64,000 bases of DNA from the NCBI RefSeq assembly GCF_022581195.2, contig NC_061463.1, positions 11,036,001 through 11,100,000 of the forward strand, read 5' to 3'. The translations under genes and the position numbers were made by a program. The notes under the pieces were generated by a model. The model made no database searches and had not been told where the DNA came from. It worked only from the letters and a program-made list of their open reading frames with translations. This stretch comes from Helicoverpa zea. Taxonomy: Eukaryota; Arthropoda; Insecta; Lepidoptera; Noctuidae. How positions within the stretch are numbered: the stretch's first letter is position 1; every line of letters begins with the position of its first letter. Of the stretch, positions 26,501 to 34,463 are shown in pieces.

Positions 26501-28490
26501 TAAAAAAAAAATGTTTTTGATGTTGCGAAACAGAGTTTATGTGTGTGTTTTTGTGAACAAACAGATGTTATAAAATGTACACTGATAATTTTGATGTTTG
26601 ACAAAAAGGTTTGATGAAGTTTCATAAAAAGTTATGAGGTTTTATTAGCTGCAAACGTAGTAAAAAGACGCGTTTCGATTAATAAAATGGAAGCAAGATT
26701 GTAAAGACCGATTTTTCATTCTTCAGTTAACAACCTCTGTCGGAGGAACAAATACGACGGTTTAATATATTTTCAACTAGCTTCCGCCAGCGGCTTCGCC
26801 CGCGTGGTGTCTTGATAAAAAGTAGCCTATGTGTTAATCCAGGGTATCACCTATCTACATACCAAATTTCAATCTAAACGGTCCAGCCAACATTCTCACA
26901 AACTTTCACATTTATAATATATTTTCAAATTTTCAATATGAAAACTGACAAAACGTCAAGTCTCAACACTCACTTGGAATAAAAGTATTTTTTTATTTTA
27001 TTTTATTTTAATTTCATTTCGTATCATTTTATTTTGTATTATTGTTTTTGTAAATTTCGTAATACAATATTTATTTATTCCTTTTTTTTTCGCAGCGCCG
27101 CCATTGAAGAGGGCAAATGCATATTCTACAACATCCGCAACTTCGTGCGTTTCCAACTGTCCACGTCCATCGCGGCGCTGTCGCTCATCGCGCTTGCCAC
27201 GCTCATGGGCATACCCAACCCGCTCAACGCCATGCAGATACTCTGGATCAACATTATTATGGACGGTCAGTTTGTATTGCTTAATGTCGACGACTATGTA
27301 TAGCCGTAATATTGATGTTGCTTGGGTGTGTGTGTATTTATTAAAAAACTTTTGTATCTGATCGTTGATGTCTTTTATCTGTCCTTTGTACCAGGTCCCC
27401 CGGCTCAGTCCCTCGGCGTAGAACCAGTGGACCACTCGGTGCTACGGCGTAGGCCGCGCGACACGACGCGCCGCATCATCTCCCGCGCGCTGCTGCTCAA
27501 CGTGCTGCTGTCTGCCGCCATCATCATCGCCGGCACGCTCTGGGTGTTCAACAGAGAGGTGACGTGTTCCCACTGACAGCAGAGCCCTGTAGCGTAGCGC
27601 CCGTAGCCACTCGTGCTACGGCGTAGGCCGCGCGACACGACGCGCCGCACCTACCACGTAACCTCGAGGCGTAGCAATTAGATCCTACAGCGTGGGGCCT
27701 ACGCCGTAGGCCATGCATGAACTTTCTCTTCTAATAAAATCGATCACAAAATATCGGTTAATCGCATTCAAAACCGTAACCTTTCTAATTCCAGATGTCG
27801 GACAACAAAATAACCCCCCGCGACACGACAATGACATTCACGTGCTTCGTGCTCTTCGATATGTTTAACGCGCTGTCGTGTCGTTCGCAAACCAAGTCTC
27901 TCTTCCAAGTGGGCCTGTTCTCCAACAAGATGTTCCTGGTGGCTGTCACCCTGAGTCTGGTGGGACAGATGCTGGTCATATACTTCCCGCCGTTGCAGAG
28001 GGTGTTTCAGACTGAAGCGCTTACTGGACATGGTGAGGAAGTTTTCTTATAGAATATCCCTCAAAAGTTACTTGAAACTATGTGTTTTTTATTTGAATGT
28101 TTAAAAGTAGGAATGATGGCGATTTTAACTAAATCATGTTTTTAAAGATTATGTTGTTAAAATCTGACGATTTCCATTGACGGGACTCGAACCTGTACTA
28201 ATAATATTAGGCGTATGCGCATATAAGCGTATCGTAGGCATTTAAATTAGTTTTGATTTAAATCATTCTATATGGATTTGTTTTAGCGGCATGTCTATAG
28301 GTAACAATATCATTTGCAATCTTTATTTTAAATATGCTCATTTGTCTTTCCAGATATAATATTCCTCGTATGCCTCACATCTAGTGTATTCATAGTGAGC
28401 GAAGTCAAGAAACTGATCGAGCGTTCGTTAAAAAAGCGGGCTGCTGGCAAGTTCACCGGCAAGTCCCGGGATGCCATGGACTTCGTATGA
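14410..28490 (+). CDS. SPoCk: Secretory-pathway Ca2+/Mn2+-transporting ATPase (SPCA, P-type 2C), N-terminus missing
   Basis: Fifteen exons: 14410-14566, 16717-16975, 18765-19002, 19366-19497, 20995-21161, 21778-21923, 22298-22500, 22814-22993, 25678-25775, 25928-26015, 26337-26466, 27096-27265, 27395-27558, 27795-28032, 28354-28490. They sum to 2507 nt (2 nt finishing a split codon, 834 codons, stop); all phases agree. Family members pump Ca2+ and Mn2+ into the Golgi lumen. Visible motifs are TGET in the actuator domain, IPEGLP in helix 4, DKTGTLT (phosphorylated Asp, split across an intron), KGA in the nucleotide domain, TGDGVND in the hinge and WINIIMD in helix 6, which supplies the single ion site. 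Human SPCA1 is about 919 aa, so roughly 85-90 N-terminal residues lie before the window. Oddities: Gly where human SPCA1 has Ala after GVND, GDARPTA in place of GDSQETA, and exon fragments duplicated into three introns. Confidence 0.96.
15160..15925 (+). repeat. Diverged duplicated segment with a perfect 13-bp stem-loop
   Basis: Two related blocks, about 15160-15620 and 15645-15920, share tatagaatact, aacagtgtc-agggtca, acggataatc and gattactaggtact. Between them aggtgatgtcctc (15611-15623) and gaggacatcacct (15631-15643) form a perfect 13-bp stem with a 7-nt loop. Probably two copies of a transposable element meeting at their ends. Confidence 0.45.
15361..15532 (-). repeat. Dispersed repeat (reverse copy) ending in TA microsatellite
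   Basis: It opens with ctagctctcgcccgcggctt, has tgccaaatcggtcaagccg in the core, and ends in a short (TA)n/(GATA)n run. It lies in the first visible SPCA intron (14567-16716). Confidence 0.55.
16717..16975 (+). CDS. SPoCk: SPCA exon: actuator (A) domain
   Basis: Acceptor tctcccacag. It encodes LVPGDIVHLNIGDRVPADLR and the dephosphorylation loop ESSFTGETEP (TGE is the signature), then NIAFMGTLVRCG. Ends in phase 0 with a weaker GTTTGT donor. Confidence 0.95.
18765..19002 (+). CDS. SPoCk: SPCA exon: end of A domain, M3, first half of M4
   Basis: It encodes MMQAEEAPKTPLQKSMD, the M3 segment around YSFCIIGFIMVTGW, and VSLAVAAIPEG of M4. The intron falls inside the PEGLP ion-site motif. Donor g|GTGGGT, phase 1. 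Confidence 0.95.
19366..19497 (+). CDS. SPoCk: SPCA exon: second half of M4 and phosphorylation site
   Basis: It starts with LPIVVTVTLALGVMRM and ends inside DKTG, so the catalytic Asp (CSDKTG) is the last complete functional site before the intron. Donor g|GTTAGT. A read-through would meet TAG at once. Confidence 0.95.
19860..19945 (+). repeat. Two-copy tandem duplication in SPCA intron
   Basis: tgtattcttgttccgttacg and tgtattcttgttccgataca start two adjacent units of about 44 bp, each followed by agttycagtttcaatsg. It is a small local duplication with no evident function. Confidence 0.6.
20995..21161 (+). CDS. SPoCk: SPCA exon: TLT motif and start of N domain
   Basis: Acceptor ttgtcaacag. 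It completes DKTGTLTKNEMTVT and continues to the conserved EVTGTGYN segment. Ends phase 0 at gag|GTATAT. A diverged partial copy of this exon lies 56 bp downstream (21217-21360). Confidence 0.95.
21217..21360 (+). pseudogene. Partial second copy of the preceding SPCA exon (pseudo-exon)
   Basis: From gacagtga onward this matches exon 20995-21161 through its 3' end. Of the nine differing codons, six differ only synonymously (for example tct/tcg, ggt/ggc, act/acc). Three change the residue: Ser/Leu, Ala/Pro and Glu/Asp. Near its 5' end two bases are missing relative to the real exon, and an in-frame TGA precedes it. No acceptor restores the frame, so it should not be usable as an alternative exon. 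Either a tandem duplication or a second haplotype wrongly placed in the assembly. Confidence 0.8.
21778..21923 (+). CDS. SPoCk: SPCA exon: nucleotide-binding (N) domain, part 1
   Basis: It encodes VGVLCNNATLRDEALYGQ, PTEGALLACALKNGM and LHEIPF. PTEGAL is the conserved N-domain signature. Donor ag|GTAACA, phase 2. Confidence 0.95.
22298..22500 (+). CDS. SPoCk: SPCA exon: nucleotide-binding (N) domain, part 2
   Basis: It opens with FSSETKMMVVKCAP and includes VFVKGAIEKVLPLC, where KGA lines the ATP pocket. Ends ARMG with donor g|GTGAGT, phase 1. Confidence 0.95.
22814..22993 (+). CDS. SPoCk: SPCA exon: phosphorylation (P) domain, source of the 103-bp array
   Basis: It encodes GLRIIALCRGP, then GICDPPRDGV (DPPR is typical) and VDVKMVTGDARPTALAV. 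Ends phase 1 at g|GTATGT. The last 85 nt of this exon plus 21 nt of intron are then repeated down the intron. GDARPTA differs from GDSQETA of the human protein, in the same stretch that has been amplified. Confidence 0.93.
22909..25370 (+). repeat. 24-copy, 103-bp tandem array of an exon end with its splice donor
   Basis: The unit starts cgtgacgccgtggccacgct. It contains about 82 nt of SPCA exon, the donor GTATGT, and intron sequence ending gtgtagtgca. The first unit starts at 22909 and the last at 25278, exactly 23 x 103 bp apart; the last is cut after gtatgtat. I see only two single-base differences between units (24389 and 24708). The unit is not a multiple of three and reads into TAG just after the donor, so only the first donor gives a normal protein. 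Each unit holds about 13 CpGs and, counting junctions, two CACGTG sites. A recent minisatellite expansion or an assembly effect. Confidence 0.95.
25455..25575 (-). repeat. Degenerate dispersed repeat (reverse copy)
   Basis: Reverse-strand relative of the block at 8312-8470: the plus strand shows gtaagagtctgacactttct, cccacagcggtcattc and ctccccaacgtcat in the mirrored order. Confidence 0.4.
25678..25775 (+). CDS. SPoCk: SPCA exon: P domain, variable segment
   Basis: Acceptor tctattccag. It encodes AQMVGLDVL and LAGDQLDAMSDEELDRMIDT, matching the helix after TGD in the family. Ends phase 0 at acc|GTAAGT. Confidence 0.92.
25928..26015 (+). CDS. SPoCk: SPCA exon: P domain up to hinge
   Basis: A short exon encoding VSVFYRVTPKHKLAIVKSLQ and GNIVGMTG. 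The intron splits the TGDGVND hinge motif. Donor g|GTACGT. Confidence 0.94.
26337..26466 (+). CDS. SPoCk: SPCA exon: hinge motif
   Basis: It encodes DGVNDGVALKRADIGIAMGR, then TDVCKEAADMILVDDDF. The residue after GVND is Gly, where human SPCA1 has Ala. Ends within an Ile codon at at|GTGAGT. Confidence 0.95.
26776..26915 (-). repeat. Dispersed repeat in SPCA intron
   Basis: A member of the family described at 3157: ctagcttccgccagcggctt, taaaaagtagcctatgtg, and a cacatttataata end. Confidence 0.55.
27096..27265 (+). CDS. SPoCk: SPCA exon: helices M5 and M6
   Basis: It encodes AAIEEGKCIFYNIRNFVRFQ, the M5 segment, then NPLNAMQILWINIIMDG. Asn and Asp of WINIIMD coordinate the transported ion in this family. 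Donor g|GTCAGT. Confidence 0.96.
27395..27558 (+). CDS. SPoCk: SPCA exon: loop and helix M7
   Basis: It encodes PPAQSLGVEPVDHSVL, RRRPRDTTRR and the hydrophobic LLLNVLLSAAIIIAGTLWVF. GC-rich. Phase 0 end at gag|GTGACG. A 43-nt piece of it reappears in the next intron. Confidence 0.95.
27607..27649 (+). repeat. Fragment of the preceding SPCA exon copied into the intron
   Basis: It matches 27432-27475 of the exon (ccactcggtgctacggcgta versus ccactcgtgctacggcgta) with one base deleted. The similarity then continues through the CpG-rich gcgcgacacgacgcgccgca. It lies 48 bp after the exon. A further gcctacgccgtaggcc palindrome follows at about 27698. Confidence 0.75.
27795..28032 (+). CDS. SPoCk: SPCA exon: helices M8 and M9
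   Basis: It encodes NKITPRDTTMTFTCFVLFDM, FNALSCRSQTKSLF, and LVGQMLVIYFPPLQRVFQTE, closely matching the family. Donor g|GTGAGG. Confidence 0.96.
28354..28490 (+). CDS. SPoCk: SPCA last exon: helix M10 and cytosolic tail
   Basis: It encodes LVCLTSSVFIVSEVKKLIER and a basic tail ending DAMDFV, then TGA at 28488-28490. The tail is about as long as in other SPCAs. Confidence 0.94.
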
Positions 28491-28942
28491 CACAAGCCCG
28501 ACGGCAAGGCGCAGTAAGCATACAACTCGCCCCCGCTGACTCGCAAGTATCCGGACATATAGACATTCGAAATTTGAGCCCTAGTGCAGGTGAGAGTGCG
28601 AGTGTAAGTGAGAGTGCGAGTCCCGGCGCCCCTCGTGCGAGTGCGAGTGACCCGCGCGAGTCGGACCGCCCCTTCTCCATATACGACGGTAAAATCAATA
28701 TTCCTACTAATTTCTAAACGAAATTCCTCCGCAGTATTTTTGTGTGACTATTTTATTATTGTTAAGCTTCGTTTAATTAAGTGGAACTAGTGAATTTATA
28801 TTTTGCGATCTTTTGTTTTTTAAAGCGCGACGAAATTGGATGTTTATTTTTTTAGTTTTACTTTTTTTTAAGTTTATTTTAGATGACGATGTGCGTGTCG
28901 TATATGGATGTGTTAGGTTATGTAAGATGATATGTAGCGTTA

Positions 28943-29331
28943 GGGTGCGTCCACATCTGGCGAATGTGCAGCACGCGAGCCGTTTGCTCGCTGTCCGCGA
29001 GCTGCGCGCTGCATTTTTGTTCGTGCGCCGCTTCTGCTTGGCCCGCGCGCAGCTCGCGCGCGACCTAAGCGCCGCACGCGAGCGGCGCGCAGGCGGCGCG
29101 CGACGTCTGCCATCTTCGATAGTACTGAGCCAATATACGGAACTGTAAGGGCGAGAACTGATTGCGCGCAGATCGCGCGCCGCTCGCGCGCTCTATACGA
29201 GCCTTGCGTGAGTTGCGCTAAAGACAAGCACCGAACTATTGCAGTGACTGCACGCGCGCAGCTCGCGGGCAGCGAACAAACGGCTCGCGAGCTGCGCATT
29301 CGCGGCACATTCGCCAGATGTGGACGCACCC
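28943..29331. mobile_element. PIF/Harbinger-like MITE in the SPCA 3' UTR
   Basis: Terminal inverted repeats gggtgcgtccacatctggcg and its complement at the right end bound a 389-bp GC-rich element. TTA lies on both sides (28940-28942 and 29332-29334), a 3-bp target duplication typical of PIF/Harbinger. The interior is rich in gcgcgcagctcgcg palindromes and would fold strongly in RNA. No transposase. Confidence 0.8.
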
Positions 29332-29345
29332 TTAGACAATTTAAT

Positions 29346-29449
29346 ATTCGCAGATTGCAGAGTTTTTACCTACTAACTTATGTCTATAAAAAGGTATTAT
29401 AAAATCTCATTAGATTGTTTAAAATAATTTAAACTCTGCAATCGCGAAT
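29346..29449. repeat. Inverted repeat with 19-20-bp arms
   Basis: attcgcagattgcagagttt (29346-29365) pairs with aaactctgcaatcgcgaat (29431-29449) with one bulged base. A short MITE or stem-loop next to the putative SPCA poly(A) signal. Confidence 0.6.
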
Positions 29450-29459
29450 TAGGTAGAGA

Positions 29460-29465
29460 AATAAA
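29460..29465 (+). terminator. SPoCk: Candidate SPCA polyadenylation signal AATAAA
   Basis: The first AATAAA after the stop codon, about 970 nt downstream, followed by T-rich sequence. Chosen by position only. Confidence 0.35.
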
Positions 29466-30474
29466 CTTTTCTCTCAATATTGCATTTATATTATGACAGT
29501 TTCATTGTGAACAGAAATGAACAATAGATATTAGGAAACTATTGACAAAGACAATTTTCATAAATGTATCATGAAATTCATCTCAATAATATTTATTACC
29601 TGAATGATCACTTTTCGATGTTGTCTAAACAAGAAACATCTGTACGGCAAACCAGTGATTGTATTTTGAACTTTATAACGAGTGACTTAGAGTACATTTT
29701 GAAAAAATATTCGACATCAATACATTGTATTCATCTGTTATCCAATAACGAATTTAACCAGTGTCTGAATAAGGTTCAAAATACAAGATAATCTTGGTTA
29801 AAAATGAGGCCTCTTTGTAATATGGAATTATCTAGTAAAAAAAACTGAGGTGAACTTAAACATTGAGTAATATGTAAATGGAGGAGATAAATTCCAACAA
29901 AGTTTATAGATAAAAAGCCAGTGTTGTTAAATGGTATATCCATTTTATATTACATCCGTGTTCGAAGACAGCATTCCTTTGTCTAAGATAATAAATAAAT
30001 TATAACAATAGATCCGCAAGGCTCTTGCACTAATTATCATAATTATAAAATGAAATATAAACAATTTAGGTAAAAATACGCAAGCTTGCTTATAATTCTA
30101 GACGTTTCTTTAGCTTCCCTAGGCAACCCAGTTTTTGAACCTTAAAAAAATATAGAATAATAAGTACTTATATACTTATAAAACATATTACATAAAAGAT
30201 GTAAAATAACGGGTAAAAAATCATGCCATTACTGTTGGAGCGAGATGGCGCTATACAGATAGTATGTCTATCTCACTCGCACTACATTTTAAGAAGCATC
30301 TAGCTTGGCCTTGTATATAGCTTGAAAAGCTTATTTATTATCCTCTCGATATTTCATCAAAAAATATAATATTTAATTTTGCAAATCGTTAGAGGGTAAC
30401 TTATTGGTGTAGCCATATTTAAATTGTTGTATCGACATCAATAGATGATTTAGTTTAGTGGGGAGTGTTTGATA

Positions 30475-30660
30475 AAGTAGAAAACCTAAACCGATTGAAA
30501 TAAAAAAAAAAAAACTTTATTTTTTACCAACTTCAAAAAAGGAGGTTCGCGGTTATGTCACGCTGAATCGACTTTGATGTGGTTTTCCAGCATAGTATTT
30601 ATCAGACCTAGGAGAAGGTTAAAGCTATATAATTCAAGTCGGTTTTTTATGCTTTTGGTC
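30475..30660 (+). repeat. Interspersed repeat, 'accaacttcaaaaaaggagg' type
   Basis: An A-run, then ccaacttcaaaaaaggaggt, ttccagcatagtatttatca and a closing agtcggttttttatg. I recall this block as common in lepidopteran genomes; class not determined. Confidence 0.5.
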
Positions 30661-32803
30661 CAAAATAATCAGTTTCATAATTAGTAACAATTTTAAAGTA
30701 AAATTAGAATCTGTAGTAGACTCTTGTGGACCATAGATATTGAATATTCTGTAACAGCTGTTTTAATATTGATATTAATATCTATTATTCGAATTATATC
30801 ACGATACGATATCTTGACAGCGTTAGACGCGAATTTTCAAATATATTTAATGTTTAAGTAGCTTGAGTTACATATTACCCAAAAGGGGATTTTAATATTA
30901 TGAAATTGGTATAAAGTAGGGACGTAAAGAAAAACGTTTTAAAATTAAACGTACTAGAAAATCTGTAACTAGGTGCGATCTTTCCCACTCTAAAATAACT
31001 TAAATCTATCTGATTTAAAAGAAAATCAAACATTAAAGGAAACTCTTAAAAAACTTCTTGCTCTGTCTACCTATCATAGTAAAATTAAATTTAAAATTGT
31101 GTCGTGGAAATTACACGATAAAACCTGTACATTTTGTTGGCTGAAAAAATGTGCGAAAGCCATGCTAAATTAATAACCCCTGTAAAAGAAATTAGTCGGA
31201 ACGTCTAACGGTCTAATAAAATCTTAGAACATTAAAAAAAAAACAAGAATTTCAGTAGATTACAAGTAATATATTGTGTAAACTATGTAATAATTTCGCT
31301 AACTTATATATAATGAAATAAAATTATTCGTATTTTAAATCTATGTCGTATCTTTACTCTCAGTTTTAATGTGTATTTATGAACATGCTGTATTAATCGG
31401 AATTATACATACTATCCAAATTAACTTACAAACAATACTTGTGACACTATTGTAAAACACAAAACGGACTCGAAAAAGACATACTTCTCATTGGGTTATG
31501 ACCGAGGTCGCCCATCCTTTAATATGCCCTGGCAAGCATACCCAGCCTCAAACTGGTCGTGTGTGTATGTATAATTCTGATTGTAAAAAGCCCTATTCTT
31601 AAAAATAATTTAGTTTGGGAGTGTGTGTTGGCTGTGATAATCAATAATATGGCCCCGGATGATATTACAAGGTTTTTAATTGTACTGACAACAGTTATTA
31701 TGAAACATTGTGAAAATATTTAACTATTATTACATTGTCTATGTTATGTACAGTCATGGACGTAAATAAGTATGGTTTTGCTAATTAATTGTCTATAGAC
31801 TGTACATAGCAAAAAGTTTTATTTATCTGTGACATAAAAATAAAAATTTTGACATAAACTCTAGTTTGGTCTAACGAGGTGCTTGATATTGTGAACGCGA
31901 GTTGGTAGCATTGTTAAAATGTATTGTAATCTTATCATATTGAATTTAGTTATGTCTTTTGACTGCTAGAAACAGCATGAGTAAGTTATTTTGACAGTAG
32001 AATTGAGTATGAGACTATTAAAGTTCGTCATTCTTAGTTTCATCGCGTTCGTACTATGGTCCGATAGGAAAAAAAAAACATTGAACTTGAGAGGATTGCT
32101 AAAATTAGGACTCTTAAATTCAGACTGACGTTAACTACTATTTTAGTGATGTCAAAGTACGATATTTCTTGACATTTATCTAGAGAACAATTTAATCGAT
32201 TCTATTGATATATTTTTCATCACAACTCTACTGTCAAATATCGAGTAAATGTTTCTAGCTTCACAAGAATTTGATGTTTTATTAATTGTGAGCCTAATCT
32301 CTTTAGTGGAAAACGTCGCGATGTCATAATATATGTTAGTCAAAGTAATTCAGTTTTATTTGTTAGTTTAAATTATGAAATCGTATCAAATGTCTGCTTT
32401 TAAGTATTTATGATCTTCTACATGATTTTTGAACTACTTTCACGTTTACAACTCAATGACAAGTACATAAAACGTTGTATACCCAATGAATTGCAAAATT
32501 ACATTATATTTTTTTATTTTCAAAATATTTTTATTCTATAGAATAATTTCGTATTTTTGCTATTTTTTTTCTTATTGTGTGAAATGTGTAAGTAGTTCAA
32601 AAGTTGCAAGTTTGTGTGAAAAGTAAGTGATAATGTAATGTTTCCATGTGATCCTGAGTCATATCTGTATGTTTGTGTCTCTGCGAATTATATTGTCTCT
32701 TAGCTGTCATACTACTAAAGGGGACTAACGTCTAGCAATAATAAAAAGCTTTTTCGTCTTGCACTCTCGAATTTGTTGAATTTACACCAATTGTTTTCAT
32801 CGA

Positions 32804-34170
32804 TATCGATATACTCGTCTATCGACAAAATATTCGCTAGACGTGTCCCCTCACTATTTATTAAGATATTTGATGTTTTACTACCTACAAGTAAATGTAG
32901 TAGGGATTGACTCTCTGTAGTATTAAGGCACTTAGGGCATTTCGATGAGACGTAGGAGTTACAAATTTTAATGTATTTGAAAATTATAATGAATAAAAAA
33001 TATTATAATATGTAATATCAATTAATTGATCAAAGTATTTGTAGTCTTTTATAAGGTTGGGTGGGGATGTAATTGTTGTGACAGCCAGTGATAAACTGAA
33101 GTGTGAACCAGTGAGAAAATATTGCAATGCCAAAAGTTAATCCTCTTATACACTGGATCTCAGCATATTTATTAAAAAATATAAGAAATGGCTCCTATAA
33201 CCGACTTTCTTTACACTGATTTAAATCACGAGCCATAAAAAATACACGCAAGTTTAGTGTATATGACGTTTAACTTAGATCTTATGCCCTTGTTTGTGCT
33301 AAATGGCGCTGTTTATGAAATTATGTCCTGTCCAGATTCAAAAGGACAGATTTTGAAAGACGTTATAATTTATCTGCCTAATCCAAATGTGCAGACGCAT
33401 ATAACAGCAATCCATAGTAAAACCTATCACCAAAATAAAATCGCAACAATAACATCCCCTGTCAATATTTTGTATTCTAAATACATCTCTCAAACTGTTT
33501 TCACCTCTTTGTAAAATAGTGAAATTGTGGAATAAACCAGTTAATTAATGTATAGTTTACAGTTTTATTGGTTAACACATTGTTTATCGATAAATAACGT
33601 AAACACCATATTTAAGCAAATATATCGATAACTTCATCCTTTGTCCCTACACTAGGCATTACGAATGTGAAAACCTATCAACAAATCATCGATATACGTT
33701 TGTCGAGATAAAAACTTGTTTCGATTTTATCGATAAACAGTGTGACCAGCCTTCAAATGATAGTCATACAATGTTACAAGTTTCGCATAGCGGGAATGTC
33801 TGCTATGCGAGCAGAAATGTACACCGTGCAAATAAAAATAGTCCCAAATGTGTATAAGTCTTTTATTTATTACATTTGTCTTGTATATAAATATTTTTTT
33901 CCTAATCACTCGAACCATTACTATTATAGTACCGGTTTTTCTTCAACGGTTTTTCAACATTTATAATAATTAGAATATTATGCTTGAGTATTCTTTATTA
34001 ATATTAATTCTTTTGTGTACTTATTTTTCATACAATTCGTTTTTACTCATTCATAGATAGTAAAAACAGTCACAGTCTTTTAAATCTTAATCTAGTGAAG
34101 GCAAAATCTATTTAAAACATCCAAAACGAAAAAGGTAAGGTATTTTCGAAATAAACTAATTTTATCGATA
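32804..34170. promoter_or_regulatory. Cluster of five TATCGATA (DRE/BEAF-type) motifs
   Basis: Exact TATCGATA at 32804, 33595, 33623, 33728 and 34163, plus CATCGATA at about 33687 and 34188. In Drosophila this octamer is the DREF element and includes the CGATA core bound by BEAF-32. Position between two 3' ends fits a boundary better than a promoter, but function here is inference. Confidence 0.35.
33993..33998 (-). terminator. Candidate poly(A) signal of betaGRP gene 1
   Basis: TTTATT on the plus strand (AATAAA on the minus), about 265 nt after the stop of betaGRP gene 1. Chosen by position. Confidence 0.35.
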
Positions 34171-34262
34171 TAATTCCCTCACTATGACATCGATAAAAGT
34201 TTTAAATACATTCAGTCCAAAAAAAAGTATTTAGTGAGCAGTGTTGCAAGCCTAAAAATTGT

Positions 34263-34463
34263 TCACAAGGCGACAACTTTAACGTAATCGACAAGTAATT
34301 GAGGTTGGTTCCACGTGGTCTGCCAGGAATCCATGTCTTGCCAGAAGTTCAGTAAGGCTTTCCTGCTGGGATTACTCCAGGGTTTTGGACGTTCGTTCAC
34401 AGTCTTGACCCCGTCAGGGAACTCTGTGATACTGCCTGCGCCAACTCCCAGGGTTATGTAGAA
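34263..34463 (-). CDS. betaGRP gene 1 last exon
   Basis: It encodes FYITLGVGAGSITEFPDGV, KPWSNPSRKALLNFWQD and LLVDYVKVVAL, then TGA at 34265-34263. The KPW...FW...VDYV pattern is typical of betaGRP C-termini. Confidence 0.94.
   Translation of the reverse strand, partial: FYITLGVGAGSITEFPDGVKTVNERPKPWSNPSRKALLNFWQDMDSWQTTWNQPQLLVDYVKVVAL

Larger units (their letters stand above)
28491..29480 (+). other. SPoCk: Probable SPCA 3' UTR
   Basis: It begins with GC-rich, GTGCGAGT-repetitive sequence (28590-28660), then becomes T-rich. The first convincing AATAAA is at 29460-29465. If used, the UTR is about 1 kb and contains a 389-bp MITE. Longer transcripts ending in the AT-rich DNA further on cannot be excluded. 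Confidence 0.45.
29481..34262. other. AT-rich spacer between convergent genes
   Basis: Nothing coding recognised. It holds an interspersed repeat at about 30475-30660 (accaacttcaaaaaaggagg), many T-runs, and a cluster of TATCGATA motifs at its distal end. The short open frames are AT-driven. Part of it may belong to long 3' UTRs from either side. Confidence 0.5.

Noticed and set aside
28940..29329. 129-codon Arg/Ala-rich minus-strand frame
   Set aside because: It coincides with the GC-rich MITE 28943-29331; composition-driven.
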